Assembly (NCBI RefSeq): GCF_900156045.1
Contig: NZ_FTMX01000002.1
Coordinates: forward strand, 434,001-498,000
Length of the DNA: 64,000 bases
Reading direction: 5' to 3'
From: Peribacillus simplex
Lineage (GTDB): Bacteria > Bacillota > Bacilli > Bacillales > DSM-1321
The notes under the pieces are model-generated. The model made no database searches and was not told where the DNA came from. It saw only the letters and a list, made by a program, of their open reading frames with translations. A program made the position numbers and the translations under genes. This document shows, in pieces, positions 54,376-63,909 of the stretch. Each line of letters opens with the position of its first letter. Positions within the stretch are counted from its first letter, which is position 1.

Positions 54376-55098
54376 TCATAAAATCTCTTCATTCTCATTG
54401 AAAAACTTTTGTATTTGATAGGGGATTTTATAACGTTTTTCGGGCAATATATACGTCAGTTGCAAATCTGTTTTTCTAGCCAGCTGGATTTGCCGATAAA
54501 GGGAGGCTTGCTCTTTCCGTAAGCTTCCAAAAACCTGAATCACTTTCATGGGGATATTCTCTGCGATAACTGAATCCTCAGTGCCCAGGATATGCTGTTC
54601 ACATTCTGCCGGATCGAGCTCATATGCAGCAGCAACCTCTGACAGCCACTTTTTATAGAAGAACTTGTTTTCCTTTTCCTTCTCCAGTTGTGCTTTCAAT
54701 GAAAAAACCGGATCAATCAATACGACAGACCGAATTTTATTTCCAAGTTCATTCATTAGCTTTAGGGCAAGTAGTGCGCCTGTCCCCTCTGCCAATATAT
54801 GAACCCTTTGATTGACTATTTCTTTTTTTATGAAAAGAATATATAGGTTAAGGGAAAGATCCAGTGCTTTAGGACTGCCCCAGTTGGCTCCGTGAAAATT
54901 GGATGAAAATAGCGTGTATCCGTATTCCTTTAAATATTCCAATATCTGCAGCCTGCCAGGATGCTGCAGCCAAAAGCTGCTGTCTTTTTCGACAAAATGA
55001 CTACGGTCTCCAATTACCATTACGGAAAAACCACTGGGCCGCTCTGGATAATAGATGATATTCCATTGGTCATCAATTTGAAAAGTTCGCTGTTCCAT
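54376..55098 (-). CDS. yjaU: Alpha/beta hydrolase-like protein (YjaU)
   Basis: The 240-residue protein shows an alpha/beta hydrolase pattern: SGFSVMVIGDRSHFV, FSSNFHGANWGS and RVHILAEGTGALLALKLMNEL. The nucleophile elbow reads AEGTG instead of GxSxG, so the serine is missing. VVLIDPVFSLK continues the fold. It may be a non-catalytic member. AAAGGAGTTTG leader. Position matches yjaU of B. subtilis. Confidence 0.75.
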   Translation of the reverse strand: MEQRTFQIDDQWNIIYYPERPSGFSVMVIGDRSHFVEKDSSFWLQHPGRLQILEYLKEYGYTLFSSNFHGANWGSPKALDLSLNLYILFIKKEIVNQRVHILAEGTGALLALKLMNELGNKIRSVVLIDPVFSLKAQLEKEKENKFFYKKWLSEVAAAYELDPAECEQHILGTEDSVIAENIPMKVIQVFGSLRKEQASLYRQIQLARKTDLQLTYILPEKRYKIPYQIQKFFNENEEIL

Positions 55099-55394
55099 CG
55101 TTCAAACTCCTTTAAGGAATATTACTACTACTATATTAATTTATGAAGAAATATAGAAAGGGTCAGTGGAAACGCCTAACTTCTTATCCTAAATTAACCA
55201 AGCATGGACGATTTTTGTTTTTATTTTCCCCTTTGAATTCCCATTTGAAGTTTGGAACCAACTTGTCTGCCAGAAAAAGTTCTCTTATGATTTAATGTAT
55301 TAGATTATTTAAAGGTTATTATTAAAAACACGTTTTAACTGTATATTAATTATGGTAAGATAAAAATGAATGTAGTGGAATGAGGTGAAATTCG

Positions 55395-55586
55395 ATGCGT
55401 TATGCTTGGGCAATTTTTTGGACATTCTTATTAGTGCATATGACTGTATATGTTGTTTCTTCCATGATCGGAGTTTCATACGATGCTGCGCAGGGAACTA
55501 TTTTAGGATTAGCTGCTGCTATCCTGATTTGTATCATCCCTGCTATCTTGCCTGCCGGGCCAGCTAAAGACTCTCATCAACATTAA
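55395..55586 (+). CDS. yjzD: DUF2929 membrane protein (YjzD)
   Basis: The 63-residue protein has two membrane helices, MRYAWAIFWTFLLVHMTVYV and GLAAAILICIIPAILP, and a short His-rich tail. It matches the YjzD/DUF2929 family, and yjaU-yjzD adjacency is as in B. subtilis. GAGGTGAAATTCG precedes the start. Function unknown. Confidence 0.85.
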   Translation: MRYAWAIFWTFLLVHMTVYVVSSMIGVSYDAAQGTILGLAAAILICIIPAILPAGPAKDSHQH

Positions 55587-55599
55587 GAAGCAAAAGAGG

Positions 55600-55627
55600 A
55601 CATCCTTTTTAGGATGTCCTTTTTGTT
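55600..55627. terminator. Terminator of yjzD and clpB
   Basis: AGGACATCC pairs with GGATGTCCT; T run on the plus strand. Confidence 0.85.
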
Positions 55628-55668
55628 ATACCGTACTTTGCTTACGTGTAAACTACATTTCAACGTTT

Positions 55669-58257
55669 TTATATGAGGACCAATTCATCATGAATATGAT
55701 CGATCGTTATTTCTTCTTTAAGCTCAACAGTCCCAGCTATGATTTTACGGGCGATTTTCGTTTCCAGATGCTTTTGGATGAATCGCTTCAGCGGTCTTGC
55801 TCCATATACCGGGTCATATCCCTGGTCCGCAATGAATTCCTTAGCCGCTTCTGTGACGTTCAAAACTATATTTTGTTCAGTTAACCTTACCTGTAATTGA
55901 TGAACCATTTTATCCACGATTTCAACGATTTCTTGTTTCGTCAGAGGTTTGAATAAAACAATGTCATCAACGCGATTTAAAAATTCGGGACGGAAATGGC
56001 CTCTTAATTCCTTAAAGACCTGATCTTTTATTTCTTCTTCAATGCCACCATCCTCCCGGTTCGACTGCAATAAGAAATGGGAACCGATATTGGAGGTCAT
56101 GATGATCACCGTATTTTTACAGTTGATTGTTCTGCCTTGGGAGTCCGTTATCCTCCCATCATCTAGCATTTGCAGCAAAATATTGAAGACTTCCGGATGT
56201 GCCTTTTCAATTTCGTCTAATAATATGACTGAGTATGGGTTTCTCCTAACAGCCTCCGTAAGTTGGCCTCCTTCCTCAAATCCAACATATCCAGGAGGTG
56301 CACCAACAAGGCGGGACACTGAATGTTTCTCCATATATTCCGACATATCGATTCGAATCATATGTTCCTCGCTATCGAATAACGTTTCTGCCAAAGCTTT
56401 TACCAATTCGGTTTTACCAACACCAGTCGGCCCAAGAAAAATGAATGAACCGATTGGTCTATTTGGATCTTTAATTCCCGCCCTTGCTCTTAAAACGGCA
56501 TCGGATACGAGTTCCACCGCTTCTCCTTGACCTATTACGCGTTCATGCAGGATATCAGATAGTCGAAGCAGTTTCTCCCTTTCACTTTCCACCAGCTTGC
56601 TTATCGGTATTCCGGTCCACCTTGCAACAATCGAGGCAATTTCCTCCTCCGTCACTTCCTGGCGAAGCAATCGTGATTCCTGTTTTTCCTTTTCCAATTC
56701 GTCTTCCATTGTTTCCAATTCTTTTTGAAGCTGCGGAATCCTTCCATGCCGAAGTTCGGCTGCCCGGTTAAGGTCATAGTCATTCTCTGCCTGTTCCAGT
56801 TCATGACGCAGTTTCTCAAGCTCTTCACGTTTGTCCTGCACCTTTTGAAGTGCTGATTTCTCCATTTGCCACTTGGATTTCATGCTATTCGCTTGATCCT
56901 GAAGTTCTGATAGTTCTTTTTGAAGCACTTCCAGCCTTGCCTTGCTTTGTGGGTCCTCCTCATTTTTCAAGGCCGCTTCTTCAATTTCAAGTTGCATGAC
57001 TTTTCTCGTGATTTCATCCAGCTCGGATGGCATTGAGTCGATTTCCATTCGGATCATCGCACATGCTTCATCCACAAGATCTATCGCTTTATCCGGTAAA
57101 AATCGCTCCGTTATATATCGGTTCGAAAGGACGGAGGCCGCAACGATCGCCCGATCATGTATCCTGACGCCATGGTGAATTTCAAACCGTTCCTTTAATC
57201 CCCGCAGAATTGAAATTGTATCTTCCACATCCGGTTCGGGAACCAGAACCTGTTGGAAACGGCGTTCAAGAGCCGGATCCTTTTCAATATATTGCCGATA
57301 TTCATCAAGGGTCGTTGCACCGATACAATGCAGCTCACCGCGCGCAAGCATCGGCTTTAACATATTTCCGGCATCAAGAGCGCCATCCGTTCTTCCTGCA
57401 CCGACTATTGTGTGTAATTCATCAATGAATAAAAGAATTTTACCGTCACTCTTCTTGATCTCACTCAACACCGCTTTTAGGCGTTCCTCAAATTCACCGC
57501 GGAATTTGGCCCCTGCGACAAGTGCGCTCATATCTAGCGAAAATACGGTCTTATCCTTTAAACCTTCCGGCACATCCTTCCTGACGATCCTTTGTGCCAA
57601 CCCCTCGACAATCGCTGTTTTACCTACTCCAGGTTCTCCAATTAATACAGGATTATTTTTCGTTTTACGTGAAAGGATTCGGATGACGTTACGGATTTCC
57701 GTATCTCGGCCGATTACTGGATCGACCTTCCCCGACTTAACCTCAGCAACGAGATCTCTGCCGTATTTTTTCAGTACTTCATAAGTGCTTTCAGGATTTT
57801 GACTAGTCACTCGCTGATTCCCCCTTATATCGTTTATAACCCGTTTTGCTTTATCATAATCAATTCCATATGTTGAAAAAAGCCTATTTACAACTGTTTT
57901 ATTGACCTGCAACGACGCAAGCAGTATATGTTCGACAGATAAATATTCATCCTCCCACATTTGCATTTCCTTTTCGGCAGCCGACAAAATTTGCTGTAGG
58001 GAGGTTGACATGTAAACCTGGGAAACACTCCCGCTCACTTCCGGTAATCGATTCAGTTCCTTATTTAGCTCTATATCAAATAGATTCATCGGTTTACCAG
58101 ATTCCGATAAAATCCTGATTAATAAACTTTCATCCTGTTCCATTAAGACCTTTAATAAATGCAGCTCCGTCAACTCGGGATTCCCTCTATCTTTGGCTAG
58201 TTCCTGGCCGCCAATGAACGCCTGTTGGGCTCTCTCCGTCATTTTATTAATATCCAT
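55669..58257 (-). CDS. clpB: Disaggregase ClpB
   Basis: The 862-residue AAA+ chaperone has a Clp N domain (1-145) and a first nucleotide site [17 protein letters not shown] coiled-coil middle domain (about 400-530, rich in charged heptads) precedes the second site, [16 protein letters not shown]. It frees proteins from aggregates together with DnaK. ATG at 58257 follows GGGAGGTT. A CtsR box overlaps its promoter. ClpB is not found in B. subtilis 168, but is common in other Bacillaceae. Confidence 0.97.
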   Translation of the reverse strand: MDINKMTERAQQAFIGGQELAKDRGNPELTELHLLKVLMEQDESLLIRILSESGKPMNLFDIELNKELNRLPEVSGSVSQVYMSTSLQQILSAAEKEMQMWEDEYLSVEHILLASLQVNKTVVNRLFSTYGIDYDKAKRVINDIRGNQRVTSQNPESTYEVLKKYGRDLVAEVKSGKVDPVIGRDTEIRNVIRILSRKTKNNPVLIGEPGVGKTAIVEGLAQRIVRKDVPEGLKDKTVFSLDMSALVAGAKFRGEFEERLKAVLSEIKKSDGKILLFIDELHTIVGAGRTDGALDAGNMLKPMLARGELHCIGATTLDEYRQYIEKDPALERRFQQVLVPEPDVEDTISILRGLKERFEIHHGVRIHDRAIVAASVLSNRYITERFLPDKAIDLVDEACAMIRMEIDSMPSELDEITRKVMQLEIEEAALKNEEDPQSKARLEVLQKELSELQDQANSMKSKWQMEKSALQKVQDKREELEKLRHELEQAENDYDLNRAAELRHGRIPQLQKELETMEDELEKEKQESRLLRQEVTEEEIASIVARWTGIPISKLVESEREKLLRLSDILHERVIGQGEAVELVSDAVLRARAGIKDPNRPIGSFIFLGPTGVGKTELVKALAETLFDSEEHMIRIDMSEYMEKHSVSRLVGAPPGYVGFEEGGQLTEAVRRNPYSVILLDEIEKAHPEVFNILLQMLDDGRITDSQGRTINCKNTVIIMTSNIGSHFLLQSNREDGGIEEEIKDQVFKELRGHFRPEFLNRVDDIVLFKPLTKQEIVEIVDKMVHQLQVRLTEQNIVLNVTEAAKEFIADQGYDPVYGARPLKRFIQKHLETKIARKIIAGTVELKEEITIDHIHDELVLI

Positions 58258-58303
58258 CTTATAACCTCCCATTCATCTACATCATGAACGAATTACCACT
58301 CGG

Positions 58304-58320
58304 TTTGACCAATTTTGACC
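58304..58320 (-). promoter_or_regulatory. CtsR operator of clpB
   Basis: GGTCAAAATTGGTCAAA, a perfect direct heptad repeat with a 3-base spacer, lies just downstream of the -10 element. Confidence 0.9.
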
Positions 58321-58331
58321 TTTATATTTTT

Positions 58332-58359
58332 ATTATACTTCTAATTTTCCCCATGTAAA
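58332..58359 (-). promoter_or_regulatory. SigA promoter of clpB
   Basis: TTTACA (58354-58359) and TATAAT (58332-58337) are 16 bases apart on the minus strand. Confidence 0.75.
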
Positions 58360-58400
58360 GGAAAGTTATAAAAAATGCAGGAGGTATGGAGGATAAACGA

Positions 58401-58429
58401 AAAAAACCTTTCTTCAAAAAGAAGAAAGG
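58401..58429 (-). terminator. Terminator of the gentisate operon
   Basis: CCTTTCTTC pairs with GAAGAAAGG, and seven T follow on the minus strand. It isolates the pathway from clpB. Confidence 0.85.
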
Positions 58430-58482
58430 CAGACCCATTTGTAAAATGCATAAAATCCCTGATTTGGATGAAACAAAACGGC

Positions 58483-59685
58483 TTATGCTTTTACGGCCGT
58501 TTTATTATAACCATGAAATTCATCGACGAATTGGAAATCTTTATCCGTGCGACCTGCAAGGATCGTATCCCTGAGCAGAATGCCTGCATCGGTCGTATTG
58601 TGGATGATTTCCCCCCACATTCTTGCACTCGTTTGAACATTAGCTGTACGCGGAATGCGTTCCTCTTGATATTCCAAAAATGCCTGTTCAATGTCATTTC
58701 CATGCTTATGAAGCATATCCGACAAATAAGCTGCATCTTCTAAAGCCTGGCAAGCCCCTTGTGCCAAGTATTGAAGCATTGGATGTGCCGCATCGCCCGT
58801 AAGCGTAACCCTTCCTTTAGTCCAATTATCAATTGGTAACCGGTCATACATCGGCCAGCGGCGTTGCCTTTGAATGAATGAAATCGCATTCTGAACAAGC
58901 TCACATGTTCCGGCAAATACACTGTCCATTTCTTCCGGGGTTCCCCATTGATCAGTTTTTTCGTTTTCTTCCGTGTATTGAGAACTTTTGAACACCACTA
59001 CTTGGTTGTAAAGTTCCCCCCTTCTAACCGGGTATTGAACAAGATGAAGGTTTGGCCCAATCCACATATATACATCATCTAAATCTCCATGGCTCGTAAC
59101 CTCTTCCATCGGAATCGCTCCCCTGTATGCAACATATTGAGAGCAGATCGGTTGATCTTCCACAAAAAGTTTCCGTGCCTTGGACCATAATCCATCGGCT
59201 CCAATGACAGCAGTTCCTGAATGTTTAGACCCGTTGGCAGCAGTAACCGTAACTTCACCTTCATTTTCTACTGTTTCAATAATGGTTTGGTTCGTAACCA
59301 GTTCAATATACGGGTTATTTTCACAGGCTTCAGCCAGTACTTTATGCAAATCGGAACGATGCAAGACAACATACGGCGCTCCATATCTTTCTTTATAAAC
59401 ATCACCTAAATCCAAGGCGGAAAGCTCTTTGCCGGAAAAGGCATCCATCAGCACCAACCTTTTTGGAAATACGGCAATTTCATTGATTTTATCCATGACG
59501 CCTAAACGCTGCAATACATTGGTGGCATTTGCTGCAAGCTGAATCCCTGCACCAATTTCTCCAAATTCGGGAGCTTGTTCTAGGACCTTTACATACTGTT
59601 TAGTTTCTGCGATTCCTAAAGCAGTTGCCAAACCGCCAATTCCCCCACCGATAACTATGAATGGTTTTTTTTCTGTGCTCATCAT
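58483..59685 (-). CDS. FAD-dependent monooxygenase, probable 3-hydroxybenzoate 6-hydroxylase
   Basis: The product is about 400 residues. GGGIGGLATALGIA binds FAD, GADGLWSKAR is the DG motif, and LTGDAAHPMLQYLAQGACQA is the GD motif of class A aromatic hydroxylases. In this setting the likely reaction is 3-hydroxybenzoate to gentisate with NADH; salicylate hydroxylases share the same fold. Its place beside the gentisate dioxygenase gene decides the call. ATG follows GGGGGAATTG; two ATGs are adjacent. It is the last gene of the unit, 120 bases behind the dioxygenase gene. Confidence 0.87.
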   Translation of the reverse strand: MMSTEKKPFIVIGGGIGGLATALGIAETKQYVKVLEQAPEFGEIGAGIQLAANATNVLQRLGVMDKINEIAVFPKRLVLMDAFSGKELSALDLGDVYKERYGAPYVVLHRSDLHKVLAEACENNPYIELVTNQTIIETVENEGEVTVTAANGSKHSGTAVIGADGLWSKARKLFVEDQPICSQYVAYRGAIPMEEVTSHGDLDDVYMWIGPNLHLVQYPVRRGELYNQVVVFKSSQYTEENEKTDQWGTPEEMDSVFAGTCELVQNAISFIQRQRRWPMYDRLPIDNWTKGRVTLTGDAAHPMLQYLAQGACQALEDAAYLSDMLHKHGNDIEQAFLEYQEERIPRTANVQTSARMWGEIIHNTTDAGILLRDTILAGRTDKDFQFVDEFHGYNKTAVKA

Positions 59686-59809
59686 CAATTCCCCCTAAAG
59701 TTAGTTGCTTTTAGCCAAAGATGCGGACCAATGCCACAGTAAGCGTTTTCATTCGGCTGGCATTCCATATATTCATCAGGATCAAGCTGAAAGTTCTAAC
59801 AGATTACTT

Positions 59810-60922
59810 TTAAACCAAAACAGGCTTGAATTCACTTTCAATCTTTTGGTAACCATTGTTTGTGTCTAATGACTGTTGCTGTTCCAACTCGAATCTCTCC
59901 ATTATTGGTAGGTCGTTTACCGAGAATAAGTAAGAATCCGCTTCTGCAACGTGCTCATGCCATGCCCAATTCGGAACGACGAAATAATCTCCCTTGGACC
60001 AATCAAAACGCACTCCATTAATAACCGTATAGCCTGATCCTTGATGCACTTGATAAATTGTGGAATGGGTATGGCGATGCGCTTTCGTATGGAAACCTTT
60101 AGGAAGTTTCTGCATCCATGCCCCCATCGTCGGATTGGCAGTTTGGCCATTTGATGGATTGATATATTCCACGGCGAACCCTTCATATGGGTCCGGTTCG
60201 AAATTCATTAATCCTTCTATAGCTGCTTTTGTGCCTTTCCACTTGTAATTGGCAAGCGGAGCCACTTGTGAATAACGGTCGGATACTGGGCGAACCATTC
60301 CGCCTTGATAACGGAGCTCTGAAAAATTATCCGGACGTTTAGGCGTTTCAATCCGATCTGGATATGGTTCAAAGAAAGTGCCACCTATGGAATAGATGGT
60401 CGGGATATCAAGGGCATCCATCCAAATCATCGGTTTTTCGCCAACATGTCCATGACCATGCCATAGGTTTTTAGGCGTGATCAAGAAATCTCCTTCTTCC
60501 ATGAATATCCTTTCTCCCTGTACGATGGAGTAGGCACCTTCACCATTCGTAATGAAACGAAGTGCACTTTGGGAGTGACGGTGGGAAGGGGCCACTTCAC
60601 CTGGCAACAATAGCTGAACTGCTGCATAAAGCGTTTGTGTCGTCGAAGCCCATCCCCAAGGCTGGCGATAAGTAAGGCCAGGGTTTTGAAAATAAATGGC
60701 CCTGCGCTCCCCACCTCGGTCAGGTGTGAAGATTTCAGCTGCTTCCATCAATTTTTTTGTCAAAAGCTCTTCTTTCCATAAATAAGCATGTGCATGAGGT
60801 TTAGGTTCATGGTCCATCAAAGCGGGAATGGCTTCCCACAGTGGCCCAAGGTTATACTGCTGAATATCCTTTGTAAAATCTTTTACGATTGTACTGTTCA
60901 TGTATTCCGATTTTTCAGCCAT
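59810..60922 (-). CDS. Gentisate 1,2-dioxygenase
   Basis: The 370-residue protein has two cupin domains. The first has PSHRHSQSALRFITNGEGAY with the iron ligand pair HxH and a later His (LWHGHGHV). The second has AHRHTHSTIYQVHQGSGY and WHEHV. It opens the gentisate ring to maleylpyruvate with O2 and Fe2+. GGTMAPTMGA-like spacer residues are ordinary for the family. TAGGGATTAAT leads the start. It lies 31 bases behind the DinB-type gene in the same operon. Confidence 0.93.
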   Translation of the reverse strand: MAEKSEYMNSTIVKDFTKDIQQYNLGPLWEAIPALMDHEPKPHAHAYLWKEELLTKKLMEAAEIFTPDRGGERRAIYFQNPGLTYRQPWGWASTTQTLYAAVQLLLPGEVAPSHRHSQSALRFITNGEGAYSIVQGERIFMEEGDFLITPKNLWHGHGHVGEKPMIWMDALDIPTIYSIGGTFFEPYPDRIETPKRPDNFSELRYQGGMVRPVSDRYSQVAPLANYKWKGTKAAIEGLMNFEPDPYEGFAVEYINPSNGQTANPTMGAWMQKLPKGFHTKAHRHTHSTIYQVHQGSGYTVINGVRFDWSKGDYFVVPNWAWHEHVAEADSYLFSVNDLPIMERFELEQQQSLDTNNGYQKIESEFKPVLV

Positions 60923-60952
60923 ATTAATCCCTACTTTCTTTTTTATCTTTCC

Positions 60953-61444
60953 TCACTGGATTTTAGAAAGATTTCGCTTAATTTGATCATAGTGTCCTGA
61001 AACATGCTCATCGATGAAGTGATCGACAATATAAGAAACTGGTTTGTTTCCGAATTTAGCGAAATTCCGGTGTGGCGATTCTTTGGATAGTGTTTCTTCA
61101 TCAAGATTCCCGAGACTGCTCTCCACTTTATATTTAAGCTCCTCCACTTGCTTCATGACATCATCAACAGCGATTTTGTCAGTATCGGTAACTGCTGCCA
61201 ATCGGGCTGGATCTTGCAATCCACGCCCCCATTTGGCCCCAGGCATCGCTATTACAGTTTCCACTTCACCTAACCAGTAAGGAATGGCCTCAGCTAAATG
61301 GGAAAGTATCTGCATGATCGACCATTCATCATCTGACGGCTTAAATCTGATCGTTTCTTCCGATAGGTTTGCCACCGTCTCAAGAATGTGGTCGATTGAT
61401 TGTTGAACCGATTGGATTGATGTCCCGATTTCCTGATAAGCCAT
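60953..61444 (-). CDS. DinB-fold protein, candidate thiol-dependent maleylpyruvate isomerase
   Basis: The 163-residue four-helix protein has the DinB metal site: ILSHLAEAIPYWLGE gives one His and DEHVSGHYDQI gives the HxxxH pair. In Actinobacteria the maleylpyruvate isomerase is a DinB-fold mycothiol enzyme. Bacillaceae have bacillithiol instead, and this gene fills the isomerase gap of the pathway. The thiol partner is inferred. ATG at 61444 overlaps the spacer: only one base separates it from the stop of the upstream hydrolase gene, so translation is coupled. Confidence 0.75.
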   Translation of the reverse strand: MAYQEIGTSIQSVQQSIDHILETVANLSEETIRFKPSDDEWSIMQILSHLAEAIPYWLGEVETVIAMPGAKWGRGLQDPARLAAVTDTDKIAVDDVMKQVEELKYKVESSLGNLDEETLSKESPHRNFAKFGNKPVSYIVDHFIDEHVSGHYDQIKRNLSKIQ

Positions 61445-61445
61445 T

Positions 61446-62393
61446 TTATTTTCCCTCCCCGACACGTCGCACACGGTTTTCAAGATAACCTATTTTGTCG
61501 ATTTCGATTTTGACAACGTCACCATCTTTTAAGAACACTTGTGGGTCACGGGCTACTCCTACCCCGCCAGGTGTTCCTGTGAGTACGATGTCACCTGGTT
61601 CAAGAGTCATTAAATTCGATAAAAATTCAACTAAATACTTCACATCGAATACGAAGTTGGATGTATTCGTTTTTTGGCGTTCTTCACCATTTACCGATAA
61701 TCGGACATTTAAGCCAGATGGATCGGATAGTTCATCGGAAGTGACTAACCAAGGCCCCATCGGAGCACTTCCTTCAACCGTTTTCCCTTGAAGCCACTCA
61801 AGTGTACGCCGTTGGATATCACGGTACGTTACATCATTCGCAATTGTATAACCTGCCACATAATCAAGAGCATCTTCTTTGGATACATTACGTGCCCTTT
61901 GTCCGACTACAAAAGCGAATTCCGCTTCATAATCTAGTTGTTCAGAGATTGGGAAAAACGGTATATCATCCTGGGGACCGATTACTGTATTGGCGAACTT
62001 TGCGAATACCACAGGGAATGGCGGCAGTTCACGACCCATTTCAGCAATGTGCTCACGGTAGTTATGTCCTACACAAATAATTTTGCCTGGCTTTTGGACA
62101 GGTGCCTCAAGCTTGATATTTTCAATTTCATGCACCAATTTATGTCTGAAGGAATCACGATTGTTAATAGCGTAGTCCGCAGCCTTTTTCGCGATGGAAA
62201 GGCTTTCATTCCCTCCCTGTAAAAACGCCTCCATTGTTGCAGGGACATAAGCTTCAGCGATTTGTTCACTGCGAAGTTTCCCTTCGCTTTCAAGAAGCGC
62301 TTGATAGGCATAGTTCAAGTCAACGATTCCATCATTCGGATAAATTGCACCAATACGTTTAAATCCTTGACTGCTGAAAGTTACTAATTTCAT
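61446..62393 (-). CDS. Fumarylpyruvate hydrolase (FAA hydrolase family)
   Basis: The 315-residue protein has the FAH core: ICVGHNYREHIAEMG, DYEAEFAFVVGQRARNVSKE (metal-binding acidic residues) and GDIVLTGTPGGVGVARDP. It cleaves fumarylpyruvate to fumarate and pyruvate, completing the gentisate route. ATG at 62393 follows AAAGGAGAATG; the longer frame to 62471 lacks a ribosome site. First gene of the pathway operon. Confidence 0.9.
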   Translation of the reverse strand: MKLVTFSSQGFKRIGAIYPNDGIVDLNYAYQALLESEGKLRSEQIAEAYVPATMEAFLQGGNESLSIAKKAADYAINNRDSFRHKLVHEIENIKLEAPVQKPGKIICVGHNYREHIAEMGRELPPFPVVFAKFANTVIGPQDDIPFFPISEQLDYEAEFAFVVGQRARNVSKEDALDYVAGYTIANDVTYRDIQRRTLEWLQGKTVEGSAPMGPWLVTSDELSDPSGLNVRLSVNGEERQKTNTSNFVFDVKYLVEFLSNLMTLEPGDIVLTGTPGGVGVARDPQVFLKDGDVVKIEIDKIGYLENRVRRVGEGK

Positions 62394-62785
62394 ATTTTCA
62401 TTCTCCTTTATTAATCTCGATTTTTTAAAATCAATTTTTAATTGCCACCATCCTAGTTCTGCTGGATTCATTTCACCAACCAGAATTTGAAAGGCAATAC
62501 ACCTTATCGATTTTACTTATAGTTAACGTTGTTCACTATTTATATAAATAATAACTTAATTTTCGGAATATTGTCAAGAAAGTATTGCAAATTTTTGTGC
62601 AAATGTTATCATCTACACCATTATGAGTACTTCGGAATCAATTTTAAAATCCGCTAAATTCATTTATTTAATAGGAAAGTATATTGATTGCTTCAAGCAG
62701 CCGGCGGTTTTTGCTAAATTTCATTTATATTTTACAGATTCTGATATACTAGACCTAAATTAAAACAGATTAGGGAGATTGACTT
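62394..62785. promoter_or_regulatory. Divergent control region of the gentisate operon and IclR gene
   Basis: On the minus strand TTGACA (62572-62577) and TATTAT (62548-62553), 18 bases apart, form a strong SigA promoter. TTCGGAAT occurs within the spacer (62562-62569) and again at 62631-62638, as possible regulator boxes. On the plus side TATACT at 62745 is the likely -10 of the regulator gene. Confidence 0.6.
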
Positions 62786-63544
62786 ATGGAAATCGTAAAA
62801 TCCGGTTCGACGATCCAATCATTACAAATAGGGATGAGCATCATAGATTTACTTGCTTCCCAAAGAACTCCTTTAAGATTCTCTGATATTCAGGAATTAA
62901 CGGAAATAACGAAAAGTAACCTCTATAAGTATTTGAATACTTTGACTCAGCTTGAGTTGCTATATCGCGATAAGACAACCGGTATGTATCACCTTGGGAG
63001 CAAACTGATTCAATACGGCATGGCAGCGATAGGAAATGAGGATGTCACGAGCAGAATAACTCCTTATTTACAGGAAATCAGCCACCATACTTCTTGCACA
63101 GTCCTTTTTTCCGTTTGGACATACGATGGACCAATCACGGCGAAAATTTGGAATTCCAACCAAAACTTAAACATCGGGGCACAGTTAGGTACGCGGCTTC
63201 CGCCATCATCCTCGTCCGGTAAGGTATTCACTGTTTTTCAGGATCCTTCCTTGACAGCCGAGTGGATTGAGAAAGATCGTAATGTTACAGGCTCGTTCCT
63301 TAAAGACACAGATGAATATCATGAAATTCGGAAATACAAAATAGCTTTTGCCAAAGAGCCTCTTGTACCTTCTGTTTCCTCCATGTCCATTCCGGTTTTT
63401 AATTATAATTCAGAATTGTTGGGAGCGATCACTGCCGTTGGGTTCACCGAAAGCATTCCAGATCATTATGCAGATCCCTTAAGCGGCTATTTAAGAAAGA
63501 GCTGTTTGGAAATCTCGAAAATATTCGGTTATTCCGCTGAATAG
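62786..63544 (+). CDS. IclR-family regulator of the gentisate operon
   Basis: The 252-residue protein has a winged helix N-terminal domain (LRFSDIQELTEITKSNLYKYLNTL). The IclR effector domain follows with GMYHLGSKLIQYGMAAIG and SSMSIPVFNYNSELLGAITAVGFTE. It is divergent from the degradation operon, so it probably responds to gentisate, 3-hydroxybenzoate or a ring-fission product. GGGAGATTGA precedes the ATG. Confidence 0.92.
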   Translation: MEIVKSGSTIQSLQIGMSIIDLLASQRTPLRFSDIQELTEITKSNLYKYLNTLTQLELLYRDKTTGMYHLGSKLIQYGMAAIGNEDVTSRITPYLQEISHHTSCTVLFSVWTYDGPITAKIWNSNQNLNIGAQLGTRLPPSSSSGKVFTVFQDPSLTAEWIEKDRNVTGSFLKDTDEYHEIRKYKIAFAKEPLVPSVSSMSIPVFNYNSELLGAITAVGFTESIPDHYADPLSGYLRKSCLEISKIFGYSAE

Positions 63545-63545
63545 A

Positions 63546-63592
63546 AAAAAGCAGGAAAAAGGATGGCGATCATTCCTTTTTCCTGCTTTTAG
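63546..63592. terminator. Terminator of the iclR-type gene
   Basis: AAAAGCAGGAAAAAGGA pairs with TCCTTTTTCCTGCTTTT. It can serve both strands and so also ends yjzC. Confidence 0.9.
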
Positions 63593-63597
63593 TTGTT

Positions 63598-63777
63598 TCA
63601 TGGCTTCCGCTTATATGTCCAAATCCGGTTATGATTGGACGTTTCAGGAAAAGAATCCCCTGCATCAAGCTTTACCATTTTCGGATTCACTACCGTGCTG
63701 CCCGTTTCACCGATTTCTACGTAGGTCCCATTATTAGGTGCCTTCTGACCTGGCTTAAATTGGCGATTTTGCCCCAT
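63598..63777 (-). CDS. yjzC: YjzC family protein
   Basis: The 59-residue protein is MGQNRQFKPGQKAPNNGTYV then EIGETGSTVVNPKMVKLDAG, the YjzC signature. ATG at 63777 follows AGGGGTGAAATC. argF lies directly upstream, as in B. subtilis. Function unknown. Confidence 0.88.
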   Translation of the reverse strand: MGQNRQFKPGQKAPNNGTYVEIGETGSTVVNPKMVKLDAGDSFPETSNHNRIWTYKRKP

Positions 63778-63873
63778 AGATTTCACCCCTTTTACATGCT
63801 TTCCCCATTATTATTACCAGTATCCTTACATTCATGTCAGAAAAATTAAGAACATGCATGAAAGCGGCTTGAA

Positions 63874-63908
63874 TCAAAAAGCGCCTGCTCAGGGAGCAGA
63901 CGTTTTTT
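63874..63908 (-). terminator. Terminator of argF
   Basis: CGTCTGCTC and GAGCAGGCG form the stem on the minus strand, followed by TTTTT. Confidence 0.8.
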
Positions 63909-63909
63909 G

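Noticed and set aside
56042-56530. 162-residue plus-strand frame opposite clpB
   Set aside because: A shadow of the clpB reading frame; the minus strand has full ClpB motifs.
58375-58743. 122-residue plus-strand frame opposite the hydroxylase gene
   Set aside because: Lies over a terminator and the end of a clear minus-strand gene.
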